64,000 nt of DNA from Heliobacterium chlorum (GTDB lineage: Bacteria > Bacillota > Desulfitobacteriia > Heliobacteriales > Heliobacteriaceae). The stretch is taken from NCBI RefSeq assembly GCF_014502795.1, contig NZ_JACVHF010000004.1, positions 124,001-188,000 on the forward strand, read 5' to 3'. Position 1 is the stretch's first letter. Every line of letters starts with the position of its first letter. Position numbers and translations under genes: made by a program. Under the pieces are notes generated by a model, which worked only from the letters and a program-made list of their open reading frames with translations, did not search any database and had not been told where the DNA came from. Positions 1 to 8,190 of this stretch are shown here, one piece after another.

Positions 1-336
1 CTGGTAAAGACAGCCTCCTATTTCGATGAAGAAAAGATCGATGAATTAGTGGAAGTGGATATCGATTTTCACGATATGGTCTACCGGGCGAGCCGCAACC
101 AACGGCTGGTTCAGATCATCGGAAACTTGCGGGAGCAGCTCCGCCGATTCCGCACCACCTCACTCAGCCATCCTGGGCGTATCAAGGAGGCTTGGGAAGA
201 ACACAGTAAGATGGTCGAAGCGATAGCCGACCGCAATGTGGCTCTGGCGCAGACCTTGGCTTGGGAGCATATCGAGAACGCCGAAAACAGCATGCTCGAA
301 GCGATGGGGATTGTCAAAGAGAAGTTGCAGTCATAA
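1..336 (+). CDS. GntR/FadR-family regulator, C-terminal (FCD) part, 5' truncated by window edge
   Basis: The reading frame is open from the first base and stops at 334-336, so only the last 111 codons are present. The visible part matches the FCD ligand-binding domain of FadR-type GntR regulators: an acidic-DFH segment (DIDFHDMVYRAS), then EEHSKMVEAI and WEHIENAENSM, which supply the spaced histidines that usually coordinate a metal. The DNA-binding winged helix would lie upstream, outside the window. The next gene starts 27 bases downstream, so the two may be co-transcribed. Family assignment is good; the ligand is unknown. Confidence 0.8.
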   Translation: MVKTASYFDEEKIDELVEVDIDFHDMVYRASRNQRLVQIIGNLREQLRRFRTTSLSHPGRIKEAWEEHSKMVEAIADRNVALAQTLAWEHIENAENSMLEAMGIVKEKLQS

Positions 337-363
337 AAGACGAGAAGAGGGAGGGAGCTTTCG

Positions 364-1116
364 ATGGACGCCCTGATTCTGGCGGCAGGCAGGAACGACG
401 GTCCGCTTAAAGCCTATGGCGTATCTATGGAAGCCTTGATCCCCCTCTCTGGTCGGCCGATGACCGATTATGTGGTACAAGCGTTAGCGAACAGCCGCGA
501 CATTGAGCGGGTAGTTGTAGTGGGACCGGTAGAGTTGAGAGCACGCTATGCAGGTGATCGCCGTATCACCGTCGTCTCCGGAGGCGACGATCACCTGGAC
601 AGCTTACGGCGAGGGCTAGCGGCCTTGCCTTCCACCGATGGTTATATCTTAATCGCCACCGGCGATCTGCCTCTGCTGACTCGGCAAGTGGTCGCTGATT
701 TTCTCAGCCGCTGCCGGGAGATCGACGGCGATGTGTACTACCCCGTTGTCCGACGGGAGAAATGTGAAGAGCGCTTTCCCGGTGTTCGACGCACCTTCGT
801 TCGGATGCGGGAGGGGGAGTTTACTGGCGGAAACTTGTTTCTCGTCCGCCGTCGAGTCATCGACGGTGCCATGGGGAAAGCCCATCAGTTCATCTGCCTG
901 CGCAAGCGGCCCCTCGCGCTCAGCCGTTTGCTCGGCTGGCCCTTTGTCCTTCGCTTTCTCTTTCGCCGGCTCAGTATTGATCAGGCCCAAGAGCGCATGT
1001 CAGCAATTTTCGGATTCCGGGCGGTTTGTGTCATTTCCCCTTGTCCTGAGTTGGGCATCGATATCGATAAGCCTGCCGATCTGGAAATGATCGGTCGATG
1101 GTTTTCCAAAACATAA
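364..1116 (+). CDS. MobA-like NTP transferase domain protein
   Basis: A 250-residue protein with a nucleotidyltransferase (GT-A-like) start, LILAAGR near residues 4-10, followed by PLSGRPMTDYVVQAL and the acidic ATGDLPLLT segment that resembles the metal-binding region of NTP transferases. A purine-rich AGAGGGAGGGAG ribosome site precedes the ATG. The enzyme should transfer a nucleotidyl group from an NTP to a sugar phosphate or cofactor, but the acceptor cannot be read from the sequence. The classical MobA loop (GxSxRMG) is not intact, so a molybdenum cofactor role is doubtful. Location next to a GntR regulator and upstream of spoVG and glmU recalls related clostridial neighbourhoods. Confidence 0.75.
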   Translation: MDALILAAGRNDGPLKAYGVSMEALIPLSGRPMTDYVVQALANSRDIERVVVVGPVELRARYAGDRRITVVSGGDDHLDSLRRGLAALPSTDGYILIATGDLPLLTRQVVADFLSRCREIDGDVYYPVVRREKCEERFPGVRRTFVRMREGEFTGGNLFLVRRRVIDGAMGKAHQFICLRKRPLALSRLLGWPFVLRFLFRRLSIDQAQERMSAIFGFRAVCVISPCPELGIDIDKPADLEMIGRWFSKT

Positions 1117-1170
1117 TTACACCTTCCTGTCCATAGGAATGGGATAAGGGACCGGAGGTGAAATTGGCTG

Positions 1171-2307
1171 ATGAACGATTTCCCTGCAACAGGCTCTGAG
1201 AAGACCAGGGTGATTCCAGTACGCATTCAAGTCCTGATGGGACAATATGCAGCGCTGGAAGAACCGCTGGTTTTTTCTTTTTCTGAGGACAAACCGCCGT
1301 TGCCGGCACGGTTTCAGCTTGAGCTCGATAAACTAGGCGGTGAAGCCGTCTATCTCAGTTCAGTGACCGCGGAATACGGCGGTGCACACTGTTCCTTTGG
1401 GAAGGAAGAAGTACGGATCCATATGGAGTTCGCCCTGTCCATCGTCCTTAAGTCTCACAGGGGGACTTTTACCCTGGTGCAAAAAAACTACCGAGCCCGT
1501 TGGATTCGCTCCTGGGACGAATTGCTACCCGGCCGAAGGGATATCGTTGATCCAGGGCGATGGGTAGCCCAAGTGGAAATCGGCCCTATTCATTGCGAAA
1601 TCGTCGATTGGCATCGGCAAGGAAGCCAGATGATCCTAGAGGTAATGGGGCGCGGATTGATGAAGATTGGTTTCTATGAATGGTGTGACGTGGATGTAAA
1701 CGTTTCGGCAAAATCATCGGAAGAGAGCTATCGCGAAGGGGAGCAAACGCAGCCGGAAGGGCAGAGACGGAAGGTCAGCCCTATTGTTAAGGCGCAGGAA
1801 TTACCGGGGGCGAAGGTCGCCAAAAAGATATTGAAATCGAAAAGGGAACAGATCGTACAAAGGGAAAGTGAAGCAGCCCCATCGTTGGGGACCCTTTTGT
1901 CAGCCGATGTCATAGAGGTAGCCCGGCGACCTTTCGGGGAAGTGGAACGGAGAGCGATCCCGGTGCCGTCCCATCTACCTGTCGATGGAAGTCACCGTCG
2001 ACCCAACGATCCTCCTGAACGAGACTATCGGAAACAAGCTCAAGAGAGAAGGACGGGCAAAAGCTTCTTTGGTACGGCTGGGCCTGCCCCAACGGAGCGG
2101 CAGTGGGAGCACCGTCTGATCCAATTGCAGCGACAGATGGCGGAGAAGGAGCGAAAAGTGACCGAACTGATGACAGAATTGCAGCAAACGCGAGCCGAAC
2201 AAGAGCGGCTTAAACAGGAGAACCGGGATATTCTACGTCGAGTGGAAGAGCAACAGATAAAAGGGCGGCCGTTCTTTTCTCGCGTGTTCGGCCGTACCGG
2301 TGCTTGA
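1171..2307 (+). CDS. Hypothetical protein with beta-rich N-terminus and C-terminal coiled coil
   Basis: I do not recognise this 378-residue protein. GGAGGTG ten bases before the ATG supports the start. Residues about 10-180 look like a globular beta-rich domain with alternating hydrophobic strands. Residues about 185-305 are charged and proline-containing and probably flexible. Residues about 310-364 (starting RQWEHRLIQLQRQM) form a clear heptad-type coiled coil rich in Glu, Gln, Arg and Lys. There is no signal peptide or membrane segment. The next gene encodes another beta-rich soluble protein, and the two N-terminal domains may be distantly related. A spore-morphogenesis role (SPOCS/DUF3794-like fold) is possible but is only a guess. 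Confidence 0.6.
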   Translation: MNDFPATGSEKTRVIPVRIQVLMGQYAALEEPLVFSFSEDKPPLPARFQLELDKLGGEAVYLSSVTAEYGGAHCSFGKEEVRIHMEFALSIVLKSHRGTFTLVQKNYRARWIRSWDELLPGRRDIVDPGRWVAQVEIGPIHCEIVDWHRQGSQMILEVMGRGLMKIGFYEWCDVDVNVSAKSSEESYREGEQTQPEGQRRKVSPIVKAQELPGAKVAKKILKSKREQIVQRESEAAPSLGTLLSADVIEVARRPFGEVERRAIPVPSHLPVDGSHRRPNDPPERDYRKQAQERRTGKSFFGTAGPAPTERQWEHRLIQLQRQMAEKERKVTELMTELQQTRAEQERLKQENRDILRRVEEQQIKGRPFFSRVFGRTGA

Positions 2308-2490
2308 TGAGTTAACCATCCTCACCAAATAGACCCATGTTTCATACAATGGGGTAGGCAACACACCATAACCGGCTGAGAAAAAGAGAAGCCACAGTTC
2401 ACCGATTCGCAGGCCCGATCATAATATGTGGCGAGCCAGTATGGTCTGAAAGCTTCGAATTTGGAGGTCTATCGTAAAAGGAGGATGTGC

Positions 2491-3063
2491 ATGGATACCA
2501 AAAACGGCACCATCGAGTTGTTCGCTCAAGTCGTGGTGGCGAAAAACGTTCAACGGGATGAACCGATCTTCTTTTGCACCGATCCCGTCAATCCGAATCG
2601 GGTCATCCCCTTTCGGATCTGCCTGGAGAACGTCGACTGTGACCCCATCGTCGCCATCGAAAATATCATCTTCGACTTTAACCGCAAGGAAGATGTCACG
2701 GTCAACCTGACAGGGAATGTGACCATCACCTTGAAATTTGACCTGGTCTTCCTGGTGAAAGACGCATCGGGCAATCGTGCCGTCCGAGTCATCCCCGGGA
2801 CCTTCACCAAGATCATCCAGCTGCATGAATTCTCGCCGTCCCTTACGCCGGCTGAATTGGCCGAAGAAGTGGAAGACGCCGAAGTCCTGGTCCGTAACGT
2901 ACGCTTTGATGTCATCCTGCACAGAAATGACGAATGCACCAGCCAACAAGGAAATCGCGGGACCCCGGCCGATGTTCTCGTCTTCGCCGATTTGATCGTC
3001 AAACTGACACGCTTTACCGACGTCGTTGTTGTCGGCGAACTGGATATGCTCGAAAAGATTTAA
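2491..3063 (+). CDS. Hypothetical beta-rich soluble protein
   Basis: A 190-residue protein of unknown function. The start is placed at the ATG at 2491 because AAAAGGAGG lies six bases upstream; an ATG two codons earlier (2485) is also in frame. The chain is dominated by alternating hydrophobic strands, for example VTVNLTGNVTITLKFDLVFLV, with a conserved-looking ENVDCDPIVAIENI segment, and it has no signal peptide or membrane helix. The pattern resembles repeated spore-coat or SPOCS/DUF3794-type beta domains, but I cannot prove that. A strong hairpin terminator follows, so this gene ends a transcription unit. Confidence 0.6.
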   Translation: MDTKNGTIELFAQVVVAKNVQRDEPIFFCTDPVNPNRVIPFRICLENVDCDPIVAIENIIFDFNRKEDVTVNLTGNVTITLKFDLVFLVKDASGNRAVRVIPGTFTKIIQLHEFSPSLTPAELAEEVEDAEVLVRNVRFDVILHRNDECTSQQGNRGTPADVLVFADLIVKLTRFTDVVVVGELDMLEKI

Positions 3064-3088
3064 CTCATCGCTTTATCACTGGAAGTCT

Positions 3089-3122
3089 GAAAGGCAGGGA
3101 TTTTCCCTGCCTTTCGTTTTTT
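3089..3122 (+). terminator. Rho-independent terminator after the 2491-3063 gene
   Basis: GAAAGGCAGGGA pairs with TCCCTGCCTTTC across a very short loop and is followed by a T-rich run (CGTTTTTT). It lies 26 bases past the stop codon. Confidence 0.85.
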
Positions 3123-3203
3123 CTGGAACCGGAACTAGGGATGTCGAATAGGATATGTTGATCAGGCAGAACGCAATTTCATGAAAGGAGGCAGGAAGGG
3201 GTC

Positions 3204-3467
3204 ATGGGAAGAACGAAGGAAAACATACTGAAGGCGCTTGTCTACGAACAAGCAGCCTATTATAACTACCGCAAGTTTGCCGAAGAAGCCAAAAAAGACG
3301 GCTTGAGCGAAGCGGAAGACTTGTTTTTGGAACTGGCTGCACAAGAGATGGAACACAAAAACCGCTTATTGGGGCAATTAAAAAACCTGGTTCCCCCCGA
3401 CTTAACCCGCGGTAAGCGACGATTGTCCTTAGTCTCCAATCACGTCCAAGGAAATTCGCAGGATTAG
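3204..3467 (+). CDS. Half-length rubrerythrin-like protein (single helical hairpin)
   Basis: An 87-residue protein matching only the first two helices of the rubrerythrin four-helix bundle. Glu15 lies in the first helix (ALVYEQAAYYNYRKFAEEA). Glu48 and His51 lie in the second (LELAAQEMEHKNRLL). The 33-residue and 3-residue spacings equal those of Glu20, Glu53 and His56 in rubrerythrin, so one half of a di-iron site is present. The second half of the bundle and the rubredoxin domain are missing. A working site would require dimerisation, as in encapsulated ferritins. Iron handling or peroxide defence is inferred. The gene appears intact, with an AGGAAGG site and a downstream hairpin. Confidence 0.7.
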   Translation: MGRTKENILKALVYEQAAYYNYRKFAEEAKKDGLSEAEDLFLELAAQEMEHKNRLLGQLKNLVPPDLTRGKRRLSLVSNHVQGNSQD

Positions 3468-3469
3468 GC

Positions 3470-3519
3470 CGGACCTCTGCCGCTGAGCCGAACTTTGCGG
3501 CAGAGGTTCAGGGCTTTTT
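3470..3519 (+). terminator. Probable terminator after the half-rubrerythrin gene
   Basis: ACCTCTGCCGC (3473-3483) pairs perfectly with GCGGCAGAGGT (3497-3507). The T run (TTTTT, about 3515) is separated from the main stem by a short segment that can itself pair with bases just upstream of the stem, so termination is likely but not ideal in form. Confidence 0.55.
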
Positions 3520-3595
3520 AAAACTGAACGATGCATAAGAAGATGGTGGAACTTGGAAGAATAACACGCGTAGAAACTATCAGGGGGACAAGGTC

Positions 3596-4825
3596 GTGAC
3601 GGATTTTAAAGAGATTTCCTTTGAAGATATTCAAAGGGCCGCCCAGAGATTAGAGGGGAAGCTGCATCTGACGCCCCTGGAGCACTCGCAGACTTTTTCC
3701 CGGTTGAGCGGCTGTGAGGTTTGGCTGAAATGTGAAAACCTTCAGCGCACAGGCTCTTTTAAGATCCGAGGTGCCCTGAACCGGATGTTTCATCTGACCG
3801 AGGAAGAAAAAAAGCGAGGCGTCATCGCCGCCTCAGCGGGAAACCATGCTCAGGGCGTCGCTTTGGGGGCGTCCTTAATCGGGGTTGCGTCGACGGTGGT
3901 CATGCCAACAGGCGCTCCCATGGCGAAAGTGGAAGCCACACGCGACTATGGTGCGAATGTAGTTCTAAGCGGAAACAACTACGACGAAGCTTATCAAAAA
4001 GCCCAGTCACTGCGAGAACAAAGCGGAGCGGTTTTTATCCATGCCTTCGACGATCCGAAAGTAATCGCCGGGCAGGGAACCTTGGCCATTGAGATCCTTA
4101 AGCAATTTCCCGACATGGACAAGCTGACCGGTATCGTCGTACCTGTTGGCGGTGGGGGACTGATCGGCGGCTTAGCGATGGCTGTAAAAAGCCTTCATCC
4201 CAAGGTACGCATCGTCGGTGTACAGACCGAATCAGCACCGGCTATGGCTCAATCGTTGGAACATCACAGCCACAGGATCGTGGCCTGCCGGTCAACGATC
4301 GCCGACGGCATTGCCGTAGCCTGCCCAGGCGACCTCACCTTTCGCTTAGTCAATGATTTTGTGGACGAGATCGTCACCATCGATGATGAAACGATCGCTA
4401 AGACGATGGTGATGCTATTGGAACGATCGAAACTGGTCGTTGAAGGATCCGGTGCTATCGGCCTATCTGCTTTAATAGAAGGAAAAGTGGGTCGACCAGG
4501 AGAACGGTGGGTCGCCATGCTGTCGGGAGGAAATATTGATGTATCCGCTATCGCCCAAATCATCGAACATGGACTGGTCGAAAGTGGACGCCGTTGGGAA
4601 TTCCGCACGATCTTGCCGGACAAGCCTGGGTCACTGCAAAACTTGCTCTCCGAAGTGGCCTTCGGGGGGGCCAACATTATCTCCGTCGTTCATGACCGGC
4701 TTCGTCCCGGCTTGTCCTTGAGCCAGGCGGAAGTTAGCGTAGCCCTGGAGACGAGAGATGCGGAACACATCCAAAAGATACGCCATCAGTTTGAAGCAAA
4801 AGGTTTCCGGATTATCGATGTGTAA
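3596..4825 (+). CDS. ilvA: Threonine ammonia-lyase (threonine deaminase)
   Basis: A 409-residue fold-type II PLP enzyme that deaminates threonine to 2-oxobutanoate, feeding isoleucine synthesis. The PLP lysine is Lys56 in RTGSFKIRGAL, the substrate loop is SAGNHAQG (80-87), and the phosphate-binding glycine loop is VGGGGLIGG (184-192). The last roughly 80 residues (from RRWEFRTILPDKPGSLQ) are an ACT-type regulatory domain. This length and single ACT domain fit the short clostridial/TdcB-like form rather than the long IlvA with two ACT domains. The start is a GTG preceded by CAGGGGGACAAGG. It is not in an obvious branched-chain operon here. Confidence 0.9.
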   Translation: MTDFKEISFEDIQRAAQRLEGKLHLTPLEHSQTFSRLSGCEVWLKCENLQRTGSFKIRGALNRMFHLTEEEKKRGVIAASAGNHAQGVALGASLIGVASTVVMPTGAPMAKVEATRDYGANVVLSGNNYDEAYQKAQSLREQSGAVFIHAFDDPKVIAGQGTLAIEILKQFPDMDKLTGIVVPVGGGGLIGGLAMAVKSLHPKVRIVGVQTESAPAMAQSLEHHSHRIVACRSTIADGIAVACPGDLTFRLVNDFVDEIVTIDDETIAKTMVMLLERSKLVVEGSGAIGLSALIEGKVGRPGERWVAMLSGGNIDVSAIAQIIEHGLVESGRRWEFRTILPDKPGSLQNLLSEVAFGGANIISVVHDRLRPGLSLSQAEVSVALETRDAEHIQKIRHQFEAKGFRIIDV

Positions 4826-4907
4826 GCATAAAATACCTCTGTCCATATTATGAAGATAGATGTTAAACAAAATAGTCACAAAAATTTCAAAAAAGTTATT
4901 ATAGTTA

Positions 4908-4936
4908 GAAGGTATTGACTGCCATTGGTCGAATAA
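4908..4936 (+). promoter_or_regulatory. Candidate sigma-H promoter of spoVG
   Basis: GAAGGTATT at 4908-4916 matches the -35 consensus RNAGGAWWW with one mismatch. After an 11-base spacer, GTCGAATAA (4928-4936) matches the -10 consensus RNNGAATWW. The element lies 43 bases before the spoVG start codon. In Bacillus subtilis spoVG is a classic sigma-H gene, so position and sequence agree. Confidence 0.6.
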
Positions 4937-4979
4937 CAAAAAGGACTAGCAGGATAAGCATTGGGAAGGTGGTGAGAGC

Positions 4980-5249
4980 GTGAATATCACCGATGTCCGC
5001 GTAAGGAAAGTCAACATGGAAGGAAAAATGAAAGCGATTGTTTCGGTCACCATCGACAATGCTTTTGTCATCCATGACGTGAAAGTTGTTGAAGGGCAAA
5101 AAGGACTGTTTGTAGCCATGCCCAGCCGACGGACTCCGGAGGGAGAGTACCGCGATATCGCGCATCCGATTTCGGCCACGGCTCGTGAGCTCATCTCCGA
5201 GGCCGTATTAGATGCTTACCAAAGTGCTGTTGCCAATGCGATCGCTTAA
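4980..5249 (+). CDS. spoVG: Septation/sporulation regulator SpoVG
   Basis: An 89-residue protein with the full SpoVG fold: [12 protein letters not shown] at the start, then [18 protein letters not shown] and [20 protein letters not shown], the signature segment of the family. SpoVG is a small nucleic-acid-binding regulator that affects septation, cortex formation and post-transcriptional control in Bacillota. The start is a GTG downstream of GGAAGGTGG. A sigma-H-like promoter lies just upstream, and a hairpin terminator separates it from the convergent amidoligase-like gene. The usual downstream partner glmU is also near, but beyond that opposite-strand gene. Confidence 0.95.
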   Translation: MNITDVRVRKVNMEGKMKAIVSVTIDNAFVIHDVKVVEGQKGLFVAMPSRRTPEGEYRDIAHPISATARELISEAVLDAYQSAVANAIA

Positions 5250-5290
5250 TGATTGTTTGACTGATATATTACGCATGGCTCCATAAGCAA

Positions 5291-5317
5291 AAGAGATGCC
5301 AAGTGCATCTCTTTTTT
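5291..5317. terminator. Bidirectional terminator between spoVG and the amidoligase-like gene
   Basis: AAGAGATGC-caagt-GCATCTCTT is followed by T6 on the plus strand and, read in reverse, by four T residues. It lies between two convergent genes and overlaps the first base of the minus-strand gene's stop codon. Confidence 0.8.
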
Positions 5318-6615
5318 CATTGCCCTAGTTCCCAAGTACTACATAGATCGGCTTCTTCGTCCCATTCCTGTTCCTCATCGATCATCTGCCAAAGGGGTTG
5401 TAGGTCAGTGGCATAGTCTGAATAACCGGGCAGAGAGGTTAAATCTTGCCGAAGCTCCTTCACGGGCAGGCGAAAGTATTCCTTATCACCCTGGTAGAAG
5501 GCCCGAACGGCGCTCAAATCAGCAAAATAGCTGCGCTCAAGACGAGGGGCATGTTCGGCGACCAGCTTTGCCAGGCTCAAAGCGGCCAAGGTGATGGCTG
5601 GCGAGACGAGCCAACTCGATGGAGCACGATACTCAAAGCGTCCAGGCCCTTTGGGCCGTATGTCACCGACACAGCCGTAATACTTTCGACGCCGGATCGC
5701 AGTCCGTTTTCGTTCGATACAAAACAGAGGGATGAGCAGGTAGTTGTCTAAGGCCTGCAGCAGCCGAAAGTTTAAGTTTAAGCTGCCGAAATGGATATGA
5801 CCGCCGATAGGAAACTGGGCAAAGGGCATGGAACCGGCCATCAAGGCGACCCGTTTCTTTTGAACTTTCTCGGAGGCCTTTGTTAAGAGGGAGCCGATGG
5901 CTTCCGTCAGCTCTCGAGGAGTCGATTTCGGGCGAGGGCGCAACTCACCAATCGCCTTGCGTTGATCGCAGCCGATGGCGCCTTTTACGGCGAAAAACCG
6001 ATTGGCCGGGATCATTTTGCCGGTGCGGACGCTTTTCAACATGAACTCGGGGTCGGCACCAAGCTGGATCGGGTTAGCGTTGGTTGGAACAGAATCTCCC
6101 TTTCTGTGGGCGATCGTTTTGCGAAGGGCCGTGGCATAAGCTGCCGCCAATTCTTTAGTCAGGACGGGGGCGGCGGTGACCTTGTTGACCCAAGGAATAC
6201 CTCGGGACTGGATGGACAATTGAACAGAACCGAAATCGATACCCGCCAGGTAGAGAGCGCGGATGGCCGTACCAAAACATTTCTGCCGTTCCGTCGAGGT
6301 GAGGCGTTCTCGAGTCTCCATAGCAACCACATTGCCGTCGACGACATGAATGGTCAGCGAACGGCCGCTTTTTTTCGTCAGGCTATAGGGGAGTCGATGG
6401 AGTCGATAGAAGGCAGACAAAGGGGCTTCTTTGAGACGGAGCAGGGCTTGCCGTCGGTTGAGTGTGAACAAGCTGCCTTCTTCACCCCCGGCGGCTCCGA
6501 ATCGGATGAGCACTTCAGGAGGTTGGTCTGGACTGGTGACGGCATGAGGGCATTCCAGAGCGGCGGCTAAGCGACGGGCAGACAGGCGGTTGGGGTGAAG
6601 GACCAGCAACTCCAC
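5317..6615 (-). CDS. phiEco32-type putative amidoligase domain protein
   Basis: A 432-residue protein. Residues about 185-430 carry the glutamine-synthetase/GCS-like fold of the putative amidoligase family found in phage phiEco32 and in sporulating Bacillota: LGADPEFML (186-193), IGELRPRP (222-229) and GGHIHFG (271-277). These conserved acidic and His residues would bind metal and ATP. Residues about 60-165 (AIRALYLAGIDFGSVQL) resemble the end of an ATP-grasp domain, so this may be a fusion. Such enzymes join an amine to a carboxylate; the substrate is unknown. I chose the GTG at 6615 because GAGGTG precedes it; the frame stays open upstream without conserved sequence, and a GTG at 6624 is possible. 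Confidence 0.7.
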   Translation of the reverse strand: MELLVLHPNRLSARRLAAALECPHAVTSPDQPPEVLIRFGAAGGEEGSLFTLNRRQALLRLKEAPLSAFYRLHRLPYSLTKKSGRSLTIHVVDGNVVAMETRERLTSTERQKCFGTAIRALYLAGIDFGSVQLSIQSRGIPWVNKVTAAPVLTKELAAAYATALRKTIAHRKGDSVPTNANPIQLGADPEFMLKSVRTGKMIPANRFFAVKGAIGCDQRKAIGELRPRPKSTPRELTEAIGSLLTKASEKVQKKRVALMAGSMPFAQFPIGGHIHFGSLNLNFRLLQALDNYLLIPLFCIERKRTAIRRRKYYGCVGDIRPKGPGRFEYRAPSSWLVSPAITLAALSLAKLVAEHAPRLERSYFADLSAVRAFYQGDKEYFRLPVKELRQDLTSLPGYSDYATDLQPLWQMIDEEQEWDEEADLCSTWELGQ

Positions 6616-6771
6616 TGCGTTCACCTCGTCGACAAAATTTTCTCGGAAAAAAGGAAACCACACAGTTATGTGGAATAGTAGACGAGGACTTTGGCTCTTG
6701 CATAAAGTACGCAATATTGCGAGACTATGGAAAGAGTATGAAAGCATCGGCATTTACAGGAGGCGCAATCT
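6616..6771. other. Intergenic region between divergent amidoligase-like gene and glmU
   Basis: This 156-base divergent gap must hold promoters for both genes, but I see no convincing sigma-A pair. It contains a perfect 12-base palindrome, CGCAATATTGCG (6710-6721), placed 51 bases before the glmU start, which could be an operator. Confidence 0.4.
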
Positions 6772-8154
6772 ATGCATATGCGGACGGCTGTCGTCCTGGC
6801 CGCAGGAAAAGGGACCCGGATGAAGTCGCGGCGGCCCAAGGTGCTTCATGAAGTAGCCGGTCGACCGATGGTTCATCATGTTCTGGAGGCTTTGGCTGCT
6901 TGCGACGTAACACAGCCGGTATTGGTCATCGGCCATGGGGGAGACCAGGTGCAGGCCTGCTTGGGAGAACGAGCGGTTTATGCGTGGCAGCAGGAACAAT
7001 TGGGAACCGGCCATGCGGTCATGATGGCCCGGCCTTTGATTTCGGAACAAGTGCAAACGGTCATGGTGGTCTGTGGGGATACGCCCCTGTTGACCGGAGC
7101 GACCCTAGCTGCCCTTTGGCAGTGCCATGAAGAAAAAGGCGCGATGGCTACGGTGCTAACGGCTCTCTTAGATAATCCGACCGGATACGGACGGATCATC
7201 CGGGACGAGATGGGAAATGTGGCAGCGATCGTCGAGGAAAAAGACGCTTCTGAGACCCAAAAGGCGATTCGGGAGATCAACTCCGGAACCTACTGTTTTG
7301 AGCGCGCGGCTCTGTTTTCCGCGTTGGATGAGATTACGCCAGCAAACGCCCAAGGGGAGTACTATCTCACGGACGTGCTGGCCATCTTCCGTCAACGGGG
7401 CGGCTTCGTCGCTGCGCACAAAATCGACGACAATCAGGAAATCGTCGGTATCAACTCCCGTCAGCAGCTCGCCGAGGCCGAGGCGGTGCTGCAGAATCGT
7501 CTGCGGCGGAAGTGGATGGACGCCGGCGTCACGATGATCGATCCGGCGAGTGTCTGGCTAAACGCTCAGGTGAAGATTGGCTCCGATACGATCATCTATC
7601 CGAATACGATCTTAGAAGGGGACACCGTCATCGGCGAGGGATGTACGATCGGCCCGGCTACACGGGTGCGAGACAGCCGCATCGGCAATCACGGGGTCGT
7701 TCAGAACTCGATTGTCCTCGAGAGTGAAGTGGGGAACGACTGCAGCGTAGGTCCTTTCGCGTACCTGCGTCCGGGAACTGTCCTGTCTGATGAGGTCAAA
7801 GTGGGCGATTTCGTAGAAATTAAAAAGTCTGTGATCGGTCAAGGGTCCAAGGTGCCTCACCTCAGTTATGTCGGTGATGCTACCGTCGGTACCGGTGTAA
7901 ATATCGGTGCAGGAACGATCACCTGCAACTATGACGGTGAGAAAAAGCATTCCACCACGATTCATGATGGCGCCTTTATCGGCTCAAACACCAATTTGGT
8001 AGCTCCTGTCGTAATTGGTGCCGGTGCACTCGTCGGGGCTGGCTCGACGATCAGCAAGGATGTTCCGGCTGGGGCGCTGGCCGTAGAACGGGCCCACCTA
8101 AAGGTGAAGGAAGGTTACCGCAGCGGGCATAAGCAGAAAAAATCATCAGACTAA
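6772..8154 (+). CDS. glmU: Bifunctional UDP-GlcNAc pyrophosphorylase / glucosamine-1-P acetyltransferase
   Basis: A 460-residue GlmU that acetylates glucosamine-1-phosphate and uridylates it to UDP-GlcNAc for peptidoglycan and teichoic acid synthesis. The N-terminal pyrophosphorylase half has LAAGKGTRMKSRRPKVLHEV and the VVCGDTPLL metal site. The C-terminal half is a left-handed beta helix of hexapeptide repeats (VKIGSDTIIYPNTIL, IGEGCTIGPATRV) with the acetyltransferase segment VGDFVEIKKSVIG and GAGTITCNYDG. The ATG at 6772 has AGGAGG eight bases upstream. prs follows 36 bases later, the standard Bacillota order. Confidence 0.97.
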   Translation: MHMRTAVVLAAGKGTRMKSRRPKVLHEVAGRPMVHHVLEALAACDVTQPVLVIGHGGDQVQACLGERAVYAWQQEQLGTGHAVMMARPLISEQVQTVMVVCGDTPLLTGATLAALWQCHEEKGAMATVLTALLDNPTGYGRIIRDEMGNVAAIVEEKDASETQKAIREINSGTYCFERAALFSALDEITPANAQGEYYLTDVLAIFRQRGGFVAAHKIDDNQEIVGINSRQQLAEAEAVLQNRLRRKWMDAGVTMIDPASVWLNAQVKIGSDTIIYPNTILEGDTVIGEGCTIGPATRVRDSRIGNHGVVQNSIVLESEVGNDCSVGPFAYLRPGTVLSDEVKVGDFVEIKKSVIGQGSKVPHLSYVGDATVGTGVNIGAGTITCNYDGEKKHSTTIHDGAFIGSNTNLVAPVVIGAGALVGAGSTISKDVPAGALAVERAHLKVKEGYRSGHKQKKSSD

Positions 8155-8190
8155 CATTGGAACAACCGAAACCGTTAGGAGGTACCCCCT

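Noticed and set aside
2368-2450. CATACAAT and CATAATATG upstream of the 2491 gene, resembling sigma-E or sigma-K -10 elements.
   Set aside because: No matching -35 sequence at the required spacing could be found, so the hexamers alone are not convincing.
3543-3552. GGTGGAAC upstream of ilvA, resembling the T-box antiterminator core.
   Set aside because: The leader is only about 75 bases, with no specifier stem, no T-box-length antiterminator and no terminator between it and the start codon.
5962-6570. A 202-codon plus-strand frame within the amidoligase-like gene.
   Set aside because: The minus strand carries conserved enzyme motifs across the same bases; the plus-strand translation does not resemble a protein family.
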